A stretch of DNA of 64,000 nt from Sinotaia quadrata (lineage: Eukaryota; Mollusca; Gastropoda; Architaenioglossa; Viviparidae), in assembly GCA_028829895.1 (NCBI GenBank), contig CM054177.1, positions 29,029,564 to 29,093,563 of the forward strand, written 5' to 3'. The notes beneath the pieces were generated by a model. It did not search any database. It saw nothing but the letters and a program-made list of their open reading frames with translations, and was not told the DNA's origin. The translations under genes and the position numbers were made by a program. Positions 57,443 to 64,000 of the stretch are shown in pieces (position 1 is the stretch's first letter; each line of letters starts with the position of its first letter).

Positions 57443-64000
<6,558 letters not shown>

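Overview
The window reads as nuclear DNA of an invertebrate animal. Genes are split by 0.5-4 kb AT-rich introns with standard GT-AG borders, CA/TG and ATCT microsatellites are abundant, and decayed hAT and Tc1/mariner-type DNA transposons are present. The protein content (a BROX orthologue and a CDKL1/4-type kinase) and the very high density of minisatellites fit a lophotrochozoan, possibly a mollusc. That placement is inference; no species-diagnostic sequence was recognised. No CRISPR, operon, tRNA or rRNA was seen.

Layout. (1) 1-13 kb: almost entirely tandem arrays (28-58 bp units) and microsatellites, no confident gene. (2) 13.37-23.16 kb, + strand: an unrecognised gene of at least four exons (joint phases all agree) whose product looks like a PH/GRAM-type domain; a possible further exon with a membrane segment lies at 29.16 kb. 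(3) 26.16-31.14 kb: transposon cluster: a 1.13-kb non-autonomous hAT element with a perfect 8-bp target duplication, a dead hAT transposase with a minisatellite in its C-terminal coding part, a 1.13-kb TA-flanked inverted-repeat element, and an orphan hAT end. A promoter-like patch (NRF1-like and CACGTG palindrome) sits at 29.45 kb. (4) 31.61-47.54 kb, + strand: a complete 11-exon BROX gene (422 codons plus stop by my joins) ending in a CaaX motif. (5) 47.5-57.4 kb: convergent intergenic DNA. (6) 57.44-63.54 kb, - strand: the last six coding exons of a CDKL1/CDKL4-like protein kinase; its 5' part lies beyond the right edge.

Main observation. In all three genes, tandem repeats lie against exon borders, and several contain copies of the splice site and neighbouring exon bases. 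The clearest case is BROX exon 8, which has such arrays on both sides, including an upstream copy identical to the true acceptor over 22 nt. The same is seen at exon 2 of the first gene and at a CDKL exon. This suggests that splice junctions were caught up in local tandem amplification, leaving rows of decoy splice sites.

All calls come from reading the sequence by eye and from memory of protein families; no alignment or database search was run.
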